The notes under the pieces: generated by a model
What the model saw: the letters and a program-made list of their open reading frames with translations, nothing else
The model's database searches: none
What the model was told of the DNA's origin: nothing
Program-made: the position numbers and the translations under genes
Shown here: positions 9,001 through 16,908 of the stretch, piece by piece
Layout: the number at the start of each line of letters is the position of its first letter
Numbering within the stretch: the stretch's first letter is position 1
Source of the DNA: Flavobacterium cheongpyeongense
GTDB taxonomy: Bacteria; Bacteroidota; Bacteroidia; Flavobacteriales; Flavobacteriaceae
Length of the DNA stretch: 64,000 nt
Direction: 5' to 3'
Assembly (NCBI RefSeq): GCF_003202435.1
Contig: NZ_QJHK01000017.1
Coordinates: 1-64,000, forward strand

Positions 9001-9684
9001 ATGAAAAATATTCTAATCATTGGAGGAAGTAAAGGTATCGGAAACGCTGTTTTAAAGCAACAGTTAGCAGCTAATAAGGTCTTTAATATCAGTCGGACAG
9101 AACCAGCTCTGACACATGCAAACCTGACTCATTTTGATTTGAATGTTGTACAGGATCAACTTCCTGATATCGAAAACATAGACACTTTGATTTATTGCCC
9201 GGGATCGATTAATTTAAAACCGATCTCGGGCCTAAGCATCGATGATTTCAGAAATGACTTTGAAATTAACGTCATCGGAGCCGTAAAGGTGATTCAGAAA
9301 TACCTGCCTGTTTTAAAAAAAGGCCAACAGCCTTCTATTGTTTTATTTAGTACCGTTGCCGTAAAATTAGGAATGCCTTTTCATGCCAGTATCGCAACAG
9401 CAAAAGCAGGTGTCGAAGGTTTGGTAAAATCACTAGGAGCCGAGTTGGCTCCCACAATACGCGTAAATGCTATTGCACCCACAATTACAGACACTTCACT
9501 CTCGGCTTCTATTTTGCGAAACGACCGTATGAAAGAGAATATGGCAGAACGTCATCCTATGAAAAGCTATCTAAAACCAGATGAAGTGGCTAATATGGTT
9601 GATTTCCTGATTTCTGAAAAAGCAAACTCTATTTCAGGTCAGATTTTCGAAATGGATTATGGTCTGGTGACTTTTAAAATCTAA
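9001..9684 (+). CDS. Short-chain dehydrogenase/reductase (SDR) family oxidoreductase
   Basis: 227 residues. The Rossmann motif NILIIGGSKGIGNAVL is at the N-terminus and the cosubstrate-side motif LIYCPGSINLKP replaces NNAG. The catalytic Ser is in VLFSTVAVKLGMPFHASIATAKAGVEGLVKSLGAELAP; the usual Y-x3-K appears as S-I-A-T-A-K, so the canonical tyrosine is replaced while the lysine is kept. This may weaken or alter catalysis. Third gene of the TetR operon, 34 bp after the kinase gene. Confidence 0.9.
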   Translation: MKNILIIGGSKGIGNAVLKQQLAANKVFNISRTEPALTHANLTHFDLNVVQDQLPDIENIDTLIYCPGSINLKPISGLSIDDFRNDFEINVIGAVKVIQKYLPVLKKGQQPSIVLFSTVAVKLGMPFHASIATAKAGVEGLVKSLGAELAPTIRVNAIAPTITDTSLSASILRNDRMKENMAERHPMKSYLKPDEVANMVDFLISEKANSISGQIFEMDYGLVTFKI

Positions 9685-9688
9685 AACC

Positions 9689-11107
9689 ATGAAAATTCTC
9701 TTAACAGGCGCCACAGGTTACATAGGGAAACGCATTTTGCCAGTTTTGGTAACGCAGGGACATGATGTGATTTGCTGTGTAAGAGACAAAAACAGATTTT
9801 ATGTACCGGAGGATTTTCAGGAAAAAATACAGGTTATTGAAGTCGATTTTTTAGACCATTCAACTGTAATAAATATTCCGCTTGATATCGATGCCGCATT
9901 TTATCTTATCCATTCGATGTCTGGTTCAGCTACCAATTATGATGAACAGGAAAGCATTTCGGCAACCCATTTTTCTGAAAGGATAAATCAGACCCAGGCA
10001 CAGCAGATACTCTATTTGAGCGGAATAGTAAATGATAAATCACTATCCAAACACCTGACCTCAAGAAAAAATGTCGAAAGTATTTTATCAAAATCAACAG
10101 TCCCGCTAACCACGTTACGGGCAGGAATCATTGTAGGCTCAGGAAGTGCTTCTTTCGAAATTATCCGTGATCTGGTCAACAAGCTTCCTGTCATGATTAC
10201 GCCCAAATGGCTCAATACAAAATGCCAGCCGATTGCGATCAATGATGTGTTGGAATTCCTTTCAAAATCCCTTTTAAATCCGCTTACCTATAACCAAAGT
10301 TTTGATATTGGAGGCCCGGATATTTTAACATACAAAGAAATGTTACTGGCTTTTGCCAAAGCAAAAAAACTCAAAAGATATATTTTTACCATTCCGGTAA
10401 TGACACCTAAGCTGTCATCCTACTGGCTCTATTTTGTAACTTCAACTTCCTATAAACTGGCTTCTGCTCTGGTAAGCAGTATGAAAGTTGAGGTTGTCTG
10501 CAGCGATAACCGGATCAATCAACTTTTGAGCGTTCAGCCCATCAGTTACAAAGAAGCACTTTCAAGAGCCTTATTAAAAGTCGATGAAGACAAAGTGGCT
10601 TCAAGCTGGAAAGACTCCCTCGTGAGCGGAAGGTTCAGCCAAAGTATTTCGTCACATCTAAAAGTCCCCAAAAAAGGCTGTTATACCGATCGGCGAAAAA
10701 AAGAAATTATCGATCGTGACTTTACGATTAATCAAATCTGGTCGATAGGAGGTGAAACCGGCTGGTATTATGGCGATTGGCTCTGGAGTTTAAGGGGATT
10801 TATTGATAAACTCGCCGGAGGCGTGGGCTCCCGTCGCGGCAGAACCAATAAGCACAACATTTATCCCGGAGACGCACTCGATTTTTGGCGCGTTCTCTAT
10901 GCCGATAAAAAAGAAGGGAAACTGATTTTATACGCCGAGATGAAATTACCCGGCGAAGCATGGCTCGAATTCAAAATCATTCACAACACCTTATATCAGG
11001 CTGCAACTTTTAAGCCAGACGGGTTCTTAGGAAAATTATACTGGTATTCCGTTCTGCCTTTCCACGGCTTTATCTTCAACGGAATGCTCAATAAACTCAT
11101 TAAGTAG
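9689..11107 (+). CDS. NAD(P)-binding SDR fused to DUF2867
   Basis: 472 residues. The N-terminal atypical SDR (MKILLTGATGYIGKRILPVL; AFYLIHSMSGSATNYDEQE; LSGIVNDKSLSKHLTSRKNVE) is followed from ~residue 330 by DUF2867 (IDRDFTINQIWSIGGETGWYYGDWLWSLRGFIDKLAGGVGSRRGR; PGDALDFWRVL; LKLPGEAWLEF-like). The same fusion is known in other bacteria, often near photolyase genes. The start is 4 bp after the preceding stop, so it closes the TetR operon. Reaction unknown; DUF2867 may be a lipid or polyketide-binding fold. Confidence 0.9.
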   Translation: MKILLTGATGYIGKRILPVLVTQGHDVICCVRDKNRFYVPEDFQEKIQVIEVDFLDHSTVINIPLDIDAAFYLIHSMSGSATNYDEQESISATHFSERINQTQAQQILYLSGIVNDKSLSKHLTSRKNVESILSKSTVPLTTLRAGIIVGSGSASFEIIRDLVNKLPVMITPKWLNTKCQPIAINDVLEFLSKSLLNPLTYNQSFDIGGPDILTYKEMLLAFAKAKKLKRYIFTIPVMTPKLSSYWLYFVTSTSYKLASALVSSMKVEVVCSDNRINQLLSVQPISYKEALSRALLKVDEDKVASSWKDSLVSGRFSQSISSHLKVPKKGCYTDRRKKEIIDRDFTINQIWSIGGETGWYYGDWLWSLRGFIDKLAGGVGSRRGRTNKHNIYPGDALDFWRVLYADKKEGKLILYAEMKLPGEAWLEFKIIHNTLYQAATFKPDGFLGKLYWYSVLPFHGFIFNGMLNKLIK

Positions 11108-11110
11108 TTT

Positions 11111-11210
11111 CAGGAGCTTGATCCAGCTGTACACTGTATTCCCGCTAACAAAAACTACGGCAAAAGCCTTGTTTTTCTAAGCGGGAGATGCCGTTCACAT
11201 CTGGGCTATG
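11111..11210. repeat. Palindromic intergenic element, Flavobacteriia type
   Basis: An imperfect inverted repeat has core arms at 11141-11155 (CCCGCTAACAAAAAC) and 11171-11185 (GTTTTTCTAAGCGGG), 12 of 15 positions pairing. It is flanked by GAGCTTGATCCAGCTG on the left and CATCTGGGCT on the right. From memory, similar elements (…CCCGCT…AGCGGG…GGGCTA) are scattered between genes in many Bacteroidota; the family name was not recalled. Position directly after an operon is compatible with a transcription-end or REP-like role. Confidence 0.6.
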
Positions 11211-11414
11211 AAATTAGTTTTTATAAGAAATAGAGAGTTTACATTTGCAAATAAAATATACTGCTGTTTAAAGTATAACAGTAGCCTTTAACTTCCCGAT
11301 ACGATCAAAATCACTTTGCTGTATACCGAAGTGAGCGATAAAAGCATTCGAAAAATAATACGTATGTCTGATAATTTGTAGGATAATAATTAAAATGTAT
11401 ATTTACAAAGTATA

Positions 11415-11472
11415 CGCTACTGAATAGCGGGTTTGTTTCCTAAAAAGGAGGGATAGTCGCTATTTAGTAGCG
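11415..11472. repeat. Long hairpin upstream of the first cassette
   Basis: CGCTACTGAATAGCG (11415-11429) pairs over all 15 positions, with one G-T, with CGCTATTTAGTAGCG (11458-11472). The loop holds a small TCC…GGA stem, and each arm is itself nearly palindromic. It ends 11 bp before the first cassette core GTTGTAGGCA. It may be part of an attI or an old attC site. No U-run follows, so a terminator is unlikely. The rest of 11211-11534 shows no gene. Confidence 0.7.
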
Positions 11473-11534
11473 ACTATATATTAGTTGTAGGCAATACTAT
11501 TGAAAATCGTAGGTAAAAGAAAAAGATTGAATAA

Positions 11535-14012
11535 ATGAAAAAAATCGATGAAGCAAAAAATGAATTTGATAGATTAAAAAATTCAATAAATAGTTTTATT
11601 CTAGACGATAATAATGAGTCAGATACAAGGTCGAAAATTATAGATAGCTATCTAATAAATATTTTAGGTTGGAGCGAAAATGATATTAAAAGAGAGGGAC
11701 ATTTAGATTCAGGCTTTTTTGATTACAAAATTAATTGTCCATCTATATCCTTTGTTATTGAAGCAAAACGTAATTACAAGGAGTTTATTTTACCATCTTC
11801 ACATAAAAAAGTTAAATTGAAAAATATTTATAAAGAAAACCTTGATGTAATTACTCAAATTAGAAATTATTGTGGAGACATTGGTTTACAATATGGAATG
11901 ATAACAAATGGCAAACAATTTATTATTGCAAAATTTTACAACTCTGACGGAATAGATTGGAAAGAAAATGATTGTTTGATTTTTCATAGTATTGAAGATA
12001 TCGAAAACAGATTTGTAGAGTTTTATGAAAATACTTCTAAATTTTCTATTATTAATAATGGTGGTTTTAAATTTAATTATTTACCAATTGAAAAAGAAGC
12101 AAAAACAATTTTATCTACTTTAATAAAAAGAGAAAAAGAAATTGACAGAAATAATTTAAGTGCTCAAATATCGCCATTAATTGATAGGTTTTTTGGCGAG
12201 ATTTTTTCATCATCGCTAGAAGATGATATAGATTTCATAAAAGAATGCTTTGTTGAAAATATTGAGACTAAAAAAAATCGTGATGAAATTGAACGCTTAT
12301 TTGAAGATAAAGCACCTCAAATTTCAAATGTTGTTAAAGCTGTAAATACTAAGAACATCGTAAATCAAATATCAACTGAAATTAATAATGATGAAATTTC
12401 AATTAAGAATGCAACACCTCCAAAACCAATAATAATTATTGGTACTAAAGGTGCAGGTAAAACAACATTTATTAATCACCTTTTCAGAACTAAAGATGAA
12501 GAATTTGAAGCAAATCATCTAACTATCTATATAGATTTTAGAGAGTTTTACGAAACTTATAATTCATTTGAGCCAAATAATATTTCTAAAGAAATATATG
12601 AAAAAATAATAGATAAATATTCAAGTTTAGAATTGCATAGCCTCAAAACTTTAAAACGAATATATTCTAGAGAGATAAAAAATAATAATGAAAGTATTTG
12701 GCTATACGCATTAAATAATTCTGATATTTATGAAAGACTAGTTTCAGAATTTTTTATTACTCAATTAAAAGACTTTTCAAAACATTTAGAATACCTAAAC
12801 AAGTATTTGATAAGAGATAGAAGAAAAAGAATAATTGTTATAATTGATAATGCAGACCAGTATAAAATAGCAATTCAAGAAAAAGTATTTTTTTACTCCC
12901 ATTCTTTATCAAAAAACTCAAATTGTGGTGTGATATTTTCATTAAGAGAAGGATATTATTATAAATGGAGGAACAAACCACCATTTGACGCATATATATC
13001 AAATGTTTACCATATAACAGCACCTAAATATTCTGAAGTTTTATTGCGAAGAATAAATTACACTCTTGAGCATTTAACTACTTTGTCGGGTACAACTTCA
13101 TCAATAACAAAAAAAGGATTAAAAATCGAAATGACGAATCAATCTGTTATTGAATTTTTGTCAGGTCTGAAAGACTCCCTTTTTTCTGAAAAAAATAGCG
13201 AATTAATTGATTATTTAAGCTTTACAACTTATCCAAATATTAGAGAAGGACTTCTCGTTTTTAAACAATTCTTAACATCAGGTCATACAGATGTTAGTAA
13301 CTATATTTTAAGAGAGATCTATAAAGAGGTTGATAGACCAAATAAACAGATTATTCCAATACATGAATTTATAAAAGCACTTGGGTTGCAAAACAAGTTA
13401 TATTATAATTCTGAATTCAGCATTATAAACAACATATTTCTTCCACCAAAAGAAACAAACGATCATTTTATAAATTTTTTCATTTTACAGAAATTTTGTG
13501 AAAACTTTGATAATAAGGGAAATACAAATAAATTTATATCTTTAGTCCATATTGTAGATTTTTTCAAAGAATTGGGTTACAGAACAAACGTAATTACATC
13601 ATCTATTAAAAAAATGATACAAATGGAATTACTTGAATCTGATGAATTTATTTCAGATATTGAAATAACAAATTTAGAATTAGAAATAGAATTAGGTATT
13701 TCAACGAAAGGTTATTATTATTTTAAGGAACTAATAAAAAGATTTCATTACATAGACTTGATATTACAAGATACTCCAATTTATAACAAAGAGCATTTTG
13801 AAAAAATTAATAATTTGTTTCCAGAATCAGACATTAATGGTAGAAGAAATTTGAATGAAAGAGTTGAAACCGTTAAAGCATTTATAAACTATTTAAATGA
13901 AGAGCAAGATAAACAAGCAATTGCAGTAATCAAAATGTTTGGTAAACCATTAGACCACATTAATGAAAACTTAAGCAACGACTTGAATAACATTCAAACA
14001 AAAAATAAATAA
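11535..14012 (+). CDS. PD-(D/E)xK nuclease domain fused to P-loop ATPase; putative defence protein (cassette 1)
   Basis: 825 residues, AT-rich. Residues ~20-160 resemble the HsdR N-terminal nuclease domain: D63, E76-A-K78 (FFDYK … FVIEAKR) and Q108-I-R-N-Y112 match the D / E-x-K / Q-x3-Y pattern, followed by YGMITNGKQFIIAKF. Residues ~295 on form a P-loop NTPase: Walker A GTKGAGKTTF at 303-312 and Walker B IIVIIDNAD ending near 441, then GVIFSLREGYYY with a sensor-like Arg. The rest is helical with a probable winged-helix near the C-terminus. Known context: nuclease-STAND or nuclease-AAA fusions often defend against phage by abortive DNA cleavage. No methyltransferase is nearby, so a classic restriction system is unlikely. 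Role inferred. Confidence 0.75.
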   Translation: MKKIDEAKNEFDRLKNSINSFILDDNNESDTRSKIIDSYLINILGWSENDIKREGHLDSGFFDYKINCPSISFVIEAKRNYKEFILPSSHKKVKLKNIYKENLDVITQIRNYCGDIGLQYGMITNGKQFIIAKFYNSDGIDWKENDCLIFHSIEDIENRFVEFYENTSKFSIINNGGFKFNYLPIEKEAKTILSTLIKREKEIDRNNLSAQISPLIDRFFGEIFSSSLEDDIDFIKECFVENIETKKNRDEIERLFEDKAPQISNVVKAVNTKNIVNQISTEINNDEISIKNATPPKPIIIIGTKGAGKTTFINHLFRTKDEEFEANHLTIYIDFREFYETYNSFEPNNISKEIYEKIIDKYSSLELHSLKTLKRIYSREIKNNNESIWLYALNNSDIYERLVSEFFITQLKDFSKHLEYLNKYLIRDRRKRIIVIIDNADQYKIAIQEKVFFYSHSLSKNSNCGVIFSLREGYYYKWRNKPPFDAYISNVYHITAPKYSEVLLRRINYTLEHLTTLSGTTSSITKKGLKIEMTNQSVIEFLSGLKDSLFSEKNSELIDYLSFTTYPNIREGLLVFKQFLTSGHTDVSNYILREIYKEVDRPNKQIIPIHEFIKALGLQNKLYYNSEFSIINNIFLPPKETNDHFINFFILQKFCENFDNKGNTNKFISLVHIVDFFKELGYRTNVITSSIKKMIQMELLESDEFISDIEITNLELEIELGISTKGYYYFKELIKRFHYIDLILQDTPIYNKEHFEKINNLFPESDINGRRNLNERVETVKAFINYLNEEQDKQAIAVIKMFGKPLDHINENLSNDLNNIQTKNK

Positions 14013-14016
14013 GTAC

Positions 14017-14307
14017 TGCCCACAACAGCAAGGGATTCGTTGCGTGCGCAGCACGAACAATGAAGCCCGTGTTGAACGGAACTGCTGAGATTCCGCTACT
14101 ATGGGTTTTTCGATAAATGAGTTATAAGAATTTCAAGAGGCTATCGCTCCTTGCGTAAAGTCTGAAGATTTTGCCAGCGGAATACCCATAAATTGAATTA
14201 ATTTAGTGTGATTTATGGACATGAAGAGCCGTGTGAAGGGAGACTTTCAAGCACGGTTTCGTGAGAATGTAGGGGTGAAATTCCCTTGCGTGACTCGATT
14301 AGCGGTC
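14017..14307 (+). repeat. attC-like site 1 containing group II intron domains V-VI (copy A)
   Basis: Left core TGCCCACAAC (14017-14026), right core ATTAGCGGTC (14298-14307, A in place of the usual G). Between them lies a 277-bp element (14024-14300) nearly identical to 16575-16851. At 14226-14259 is a 34-nt domain V: GAGCCGTG pairs with CACGGTTT, an upper stem TGAAGG/CTTTCA has a GAGA tetraloop, and AG is bulged. Domain VI follows (AGGGGTGAAATTCCC) and ends TGACTCGAT, with the likely branch A seven bases from the end. GCAAGGGA near the left end complements TCCCTTGC near the right end, the placing expected for attC L boxes. No reverse transcriptase is encoded. The 346-bp gap before the next gene holds nothing else recognised. 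Confidence 0.75.
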
Positions 14308-14358
14308 AGTTTGCCAAACGAAAACGAGAAAACTTGATAATAAATTAAATATAGATAA

Positions 14359-14874
14359 ATGACAATTAACACATTCTGGAGAATCTTAATAAAAATTTTA
14401 GGCTTACTTTTAATTTTAGGTGCATTAACAGTGATTCCTCAATGGTTTTCATCTATGTATTCTGCTTATCAAATTGGAGATTTTGAAAGCTTAACAATAT
14501 TAGCTATAATTTTTTTAGCAATATTATTTATTTATTATTTTGTCTTTAGACTTTGTGTTTATAAAACATCTTGGATAATAGAAAAACTAAAACTGGACAG
14601 AGATTTTGAAACTCAAAACATCGAGTTAAATTCCAAAAGCTTTACAATTATTTCAATTGCAACAATTGTGATTGGTGGTTTAATATTCGTGGAAAATATT
14701 CCTCTTTTACTAAGAGAAATATTTATTTTTTTTCAGCAAGAAAGTTTATTCAAAGATTATCCAAAAACTGGATGGATTTTGTTTGACTTCTTTAAAGTTA
14801 TTCTTGGATATTTATTAATAACAAATAGCAGTAGAATAGCTAAATTTATTGATAATCAGAAAAAAAACGCATAA
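14359..14874 (+). CDS. Four-span membrane protein of unknown function (cassette 2)
   Basis: 171 residues. Hydrophobic segments are near residues 8-28 (ILIKILGLLLILGALTVI), 46-66 (ILAIIFLAILFIYYFVF), 93-112 (FTIISIATIVIGGLIFV) and 140-157 (ILFDFFKVILGYLLI), with a charged loop between the second and third. No enzyme motif is seen and the family was not recognised. The cassette starts at 14298 and its attC-like end begins 10 bp after the stop, so the gene fills its cassette, as is normal for cassette genes. Confidence 0.75.
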   Translation: MTINTFWRILIKILGLLLILGALTVIPQWFSSMYSAYQIGDFESLTILAIIFLAILFIYYFVFRLCVYKTSWIIEKLKLDRDFETQNIELNSKSFTIISIATIVIGGLIFVENIPLLLREIFIFFQQESLFKDYPKTGWILFDFFKVILGYLLITNSSRIAKFIDNQKKNA

Positions 14875-14883
14875 AAAAACCGA

Positions 14884-15018
14884 ACCGCCAACAGATGCTA
14901 CAACGGATTTGGGCAATAGGCTTAATGGAAAAATGGTCTTGTATTTGGGATGATTTGGCAAATCCGAAAATAGAGCTTAATTTAGTCCCAAACCCGGTAG
15001 TGCCAGAACGTTAGCTGC
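14884..15018 (+). repeat. attC-like site 2 (135 bp)
   Basis: R'' ACCGCCAAC (14884-14892) and R' GTTAGCTGC (15010-15018) bound a foldable region. GCTAC near the left end pairs with GTAGTGC near the right, CGGATTTG pairs with CAAATCCG, and TTTGGGA pairs with TCCCAAA. Length is inside the usual attC range. The motif ACAACGGATTTGG…GGCTTAATGGAAA also occurs at site 4 (17437 on), so the two sites share ancestry. Confidence 0.75.
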
Positions 15019-15048
15019 AAGCGAATCGAACAGCATTACAAATAATAA

Positions 15049-15633
15049 ACAAATAGACTTATCGAACAGACAGAAAAAATATTCAGTCACTTTGAAAAAT
15101 ACATAAAACTAAGTGACACTTTAAAAGCTGAACTTGCTAACAGAATTGTATTCAAGACTTTTAAAAAAGGGGAACTTGTACATGATGCTGCTACAGTTTG
15201 TACGAAAAGCTATTTTATTCAAAAAGGACTATTGCGAACCTACTTCATCAAAGATGGAAAAGAAATTAGTGAATATTTTCCCGCAGAGGGTGAATGGAGC
15301 AATTCGCCCCGTAGTTTAAGAACCAGACAAACTGATATTTATTACATTGATGCCATAGAAGACACCGAAGCATTTTGTTTAAACGTATCTGACTTGATGT
15401 ATTTATTTAATAACCATCCTGAAATGGAACGCTATGCAAGACTTTCTATGGGAACTGTTCTTGGACACCTGTTGGAAAGAATAACATCAATGAGGTTCAC
15501 AAGTGCAAAAGAAAAATACAATCATTTTATTGCTACCTATCACGACATACACCATAGAATTCCACTTGGAATGATAGCTTCCTATTTGGGCATAACTCAA
15601 GAAACATTAAGCAGAATTAGAGCAGAAAAATGA
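15049..15633 (+). CDS. Crp/Fnr-family transcriptional regulator with no standard start codon (cassette 3)
   Basis: The frame is open from 15049 (after a TAA at 15046) to 15633 and encodes a near-complete cyclic-nucleotide-binding regulator: IEQTEKIFSHFEKYIKL, FKKGELVHDAATVC, SYFIQKGLLRTYFIKDGKEI, then the C-terminal DNA-binding part with IPLGMIASYLGITQETLSRIR. No ATG, GTG or TTG is in frame before a TTG at 15232, which would remove most of the sensor barrel. The expected start is around the ATC at 15061 (ATC GAA CAG). Either a rare AUC/AUA start is used or the start codon was lost and this is a pseudogene. It shares its cassette with the downstream hydrolase, which has its own promoter. Confidence 0.7.
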   Translation, partial: TNRLIEQTEKIFSHFEKYIKLSDTLKAELANRIVFKTFKKGELVHDAATVCTKSYFIQKGLLRTYFIKDGKEISEYFPAEGEWSNSPRSLRTRQTDIYYIDAIEDTEAFCLNVSDLMYLFNNHPEMERYARLSMGTVLGHLLERITSMRFTSAKEKYNHFIATYHDIHHRIPLGMIASYLGITQETLSRIRAEK

Positions 15634-15673
15634 TTTTTTGATATAGGTCAAAAATTAACTAAGTACATAGAAA

Positions 15674-15681
15674 TATATTTG
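15674..15681 (+). promoter_or_regulatory. Bacteroidota -7 box TATATTTG
   Basis: A perfect TAnnTTTG box 24 bp before the ATG at 15706. No clear TTG at -33 is seen (TTA at 15655-15657 is the nearest). It supports the ATG at 15706 over the upstream in-frame TTG at 15679, which lies inside the box. Confidence 0.55.
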
Positions 15682-15705
15682 TCGCCAAATTTAAAACTCA
15701 TTGAA

Positions 15706-16551
15706 ATGATAAAATTCTGTAGACATTCTTTTTCTGTTTTTCTGCTGATATTTTCAGCTAACGCTTTTGCTCAAATTACTTTACAGACACCTAATGTTGA
15801 GAGTGTTCTATATTTAGGCAAAAACAAAAACCAACCACTTATTGTTGGACTTGGAGGTTCAGAGGGCGGTAATGCTTGGACAAGCGATTATTGGAAAAAA
15901 AACAGAGACCAATTTATTGAAAAAGGGTATGCTTTTTTAGCATTAGGCTACTTTGGTTGCAAAGGCACTCCCGATACCCTCAATAAGATTGCAATTGAAG
16001 ATGTTTACAATGCCATTAAAATTGCATCAAAAAATAAACTGATAAACAAAAAGAAAATCGCTATAATCGGTGGGTCGAGAGGTGCTGATTTAGCTTTATT
16101 GATAGCCAGTTATTATAAAGATATAGATTGTGTGGTGAGTATAGTAGGAAGTAATGCAGTGTTTCCCGGACACACCAATCATTTCACCACCTCTTGCTGG
16201 ACTTATCAAAGCAAAGAGCTATCTTTTGTACCTGTAAATGATGAGGCAGTCCCCTTTTTAATGAAACGAGATTTAAGAGGGACTTTTGAGGCAATGCTAA
16301 AAGATACAATTGCAGTAGAAAAAGCAACTATTAAAATTGAAAATATCAAGGGAGCGGTATTTCTGTTATCTGCGACAAAGGATGAAATTTGCCCATCAAC
16401 ACCTATGGCAGAAACTATGATAGCAAGATTTAAAAACAATAACTTCAAGTACCATTACGAACATAAAGCAATTGAAGGCGGACACGCAGAACCGCTAAAA
16501 CATTTTGATTTAATTTCTAATTTTTTAGAAAGCAACTTTGCGAAGAAATAG
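15706..16551 (+). CDS. Secreted alpha/beta hydrolase, BAAT C-terminal-like (cassette 3)
   Basis: 281 residues from the ATG at 15706, giving signal peptide MIKFCRHSFSVFLLIFSANAFAQ. The alpha/beta-hydrolase triad can be placed: nucleophile S124 in IIGGSRGADLAL, an acid in LLSATKDEICPS and histidine in EGGHAEP near the C-terminus. The oxyanion-side motif GLGGSEGG is near residue 50. BAAT C-terminal relatives transfer or hydrolyse acyl-CoA or act as dienelactone hydrolases; the signal peptide argues for a periplasmic ester or lactone substrate. The Crp-like gene upstream may be its regulator or a relic. Confidence 0.8.
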   Translation: MIKFCRHSFSVFLLIFSANAFAQITLQTPNVESVLYLGKNKNQPLIVGLGGSEGGNAWTSDYWKKNRDQFIEKGYAFLALGYFGCKGTPDTLNKIAIEDVYNAIKIASKNKLINKKKIAIIGGSRGADLALLIASYYKDIDCVVSIVGSNAVFPGHTNHFTTSCWTYQSKELSFVPVNDEAVPFLMKRDLRGTFEAMLKDTIAVEKATIKIENIKGAVFLLSATKDEICPSTPMAETMIARFKNNNFKYHYEHKAIEGGHAEPLKHFDLISNFLESNFAKK

Positions 16552-16568
16552 CGTTAGAAATAACGCCA

Positions 16569-16859
16569 GCATCTAACAGCAAGGGATTCGTTGCGTGCGA
16601 AGCACGAACAATGAAGCCCGTGTTGAACGGAACCGCTGAGATTCCGCTACTATGGGTTTTTCGATAAATGAGTTATAAGAATTTCAAGAGGCTATCGCGC
16701 CCTGCGTAAAGTCTGAAGATTTTGCCAGCGGAATACCCATAAATTGAATTAATTTAGTGTGATTTATGGACATGAAGAGCCGTGTGAAGGGAGACTTTCA
16801 AGCACGGTTTCGTGAGAATGTAGGGGTGAAATTCCCTTGCGTGACTCGATTGGTGGGCA
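16569..16859 (+). repeat. attC-like site 3 containing group II intron domains V-VI (copy B)
   Basis: R'' GCATCTAAC (16569-16577) complements the cassette 3 core GTTAGCTGC (8 of 9). The 277-bp element 16575-16851 matches copy A with only a handful of changes and no net length change; domain V is at 16777-16810. It ends at TGACTCGATT, followed by the next cassette start TTGGTGGGCA. A small CGTTA/TAACG hairpin (16552-16565) precedes it. Apart from this element the 357-bp gap before the next gene is empty. Confidence 0.75.
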
Positions 16860-16908
16860 TTTTAGCGCAAAAACGGAAATCTATCGCAATTTGAAATCTA
16901 AAAATTAA

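Noticed and set aside
11535..14012. Type I restriction enzyme subunit
   Set aside because: Only the nuclease domain resembles HsdR; the ATPase is not a helicase motor and no hsdM or hsdS is nearby.
14024..14300. Complete mobile group II intron
   Set aside because: Domains V and VI are convincing but the element is 277 bp, too short for a full ribozyme, and no reverse transcriptase ORF is present in the region.
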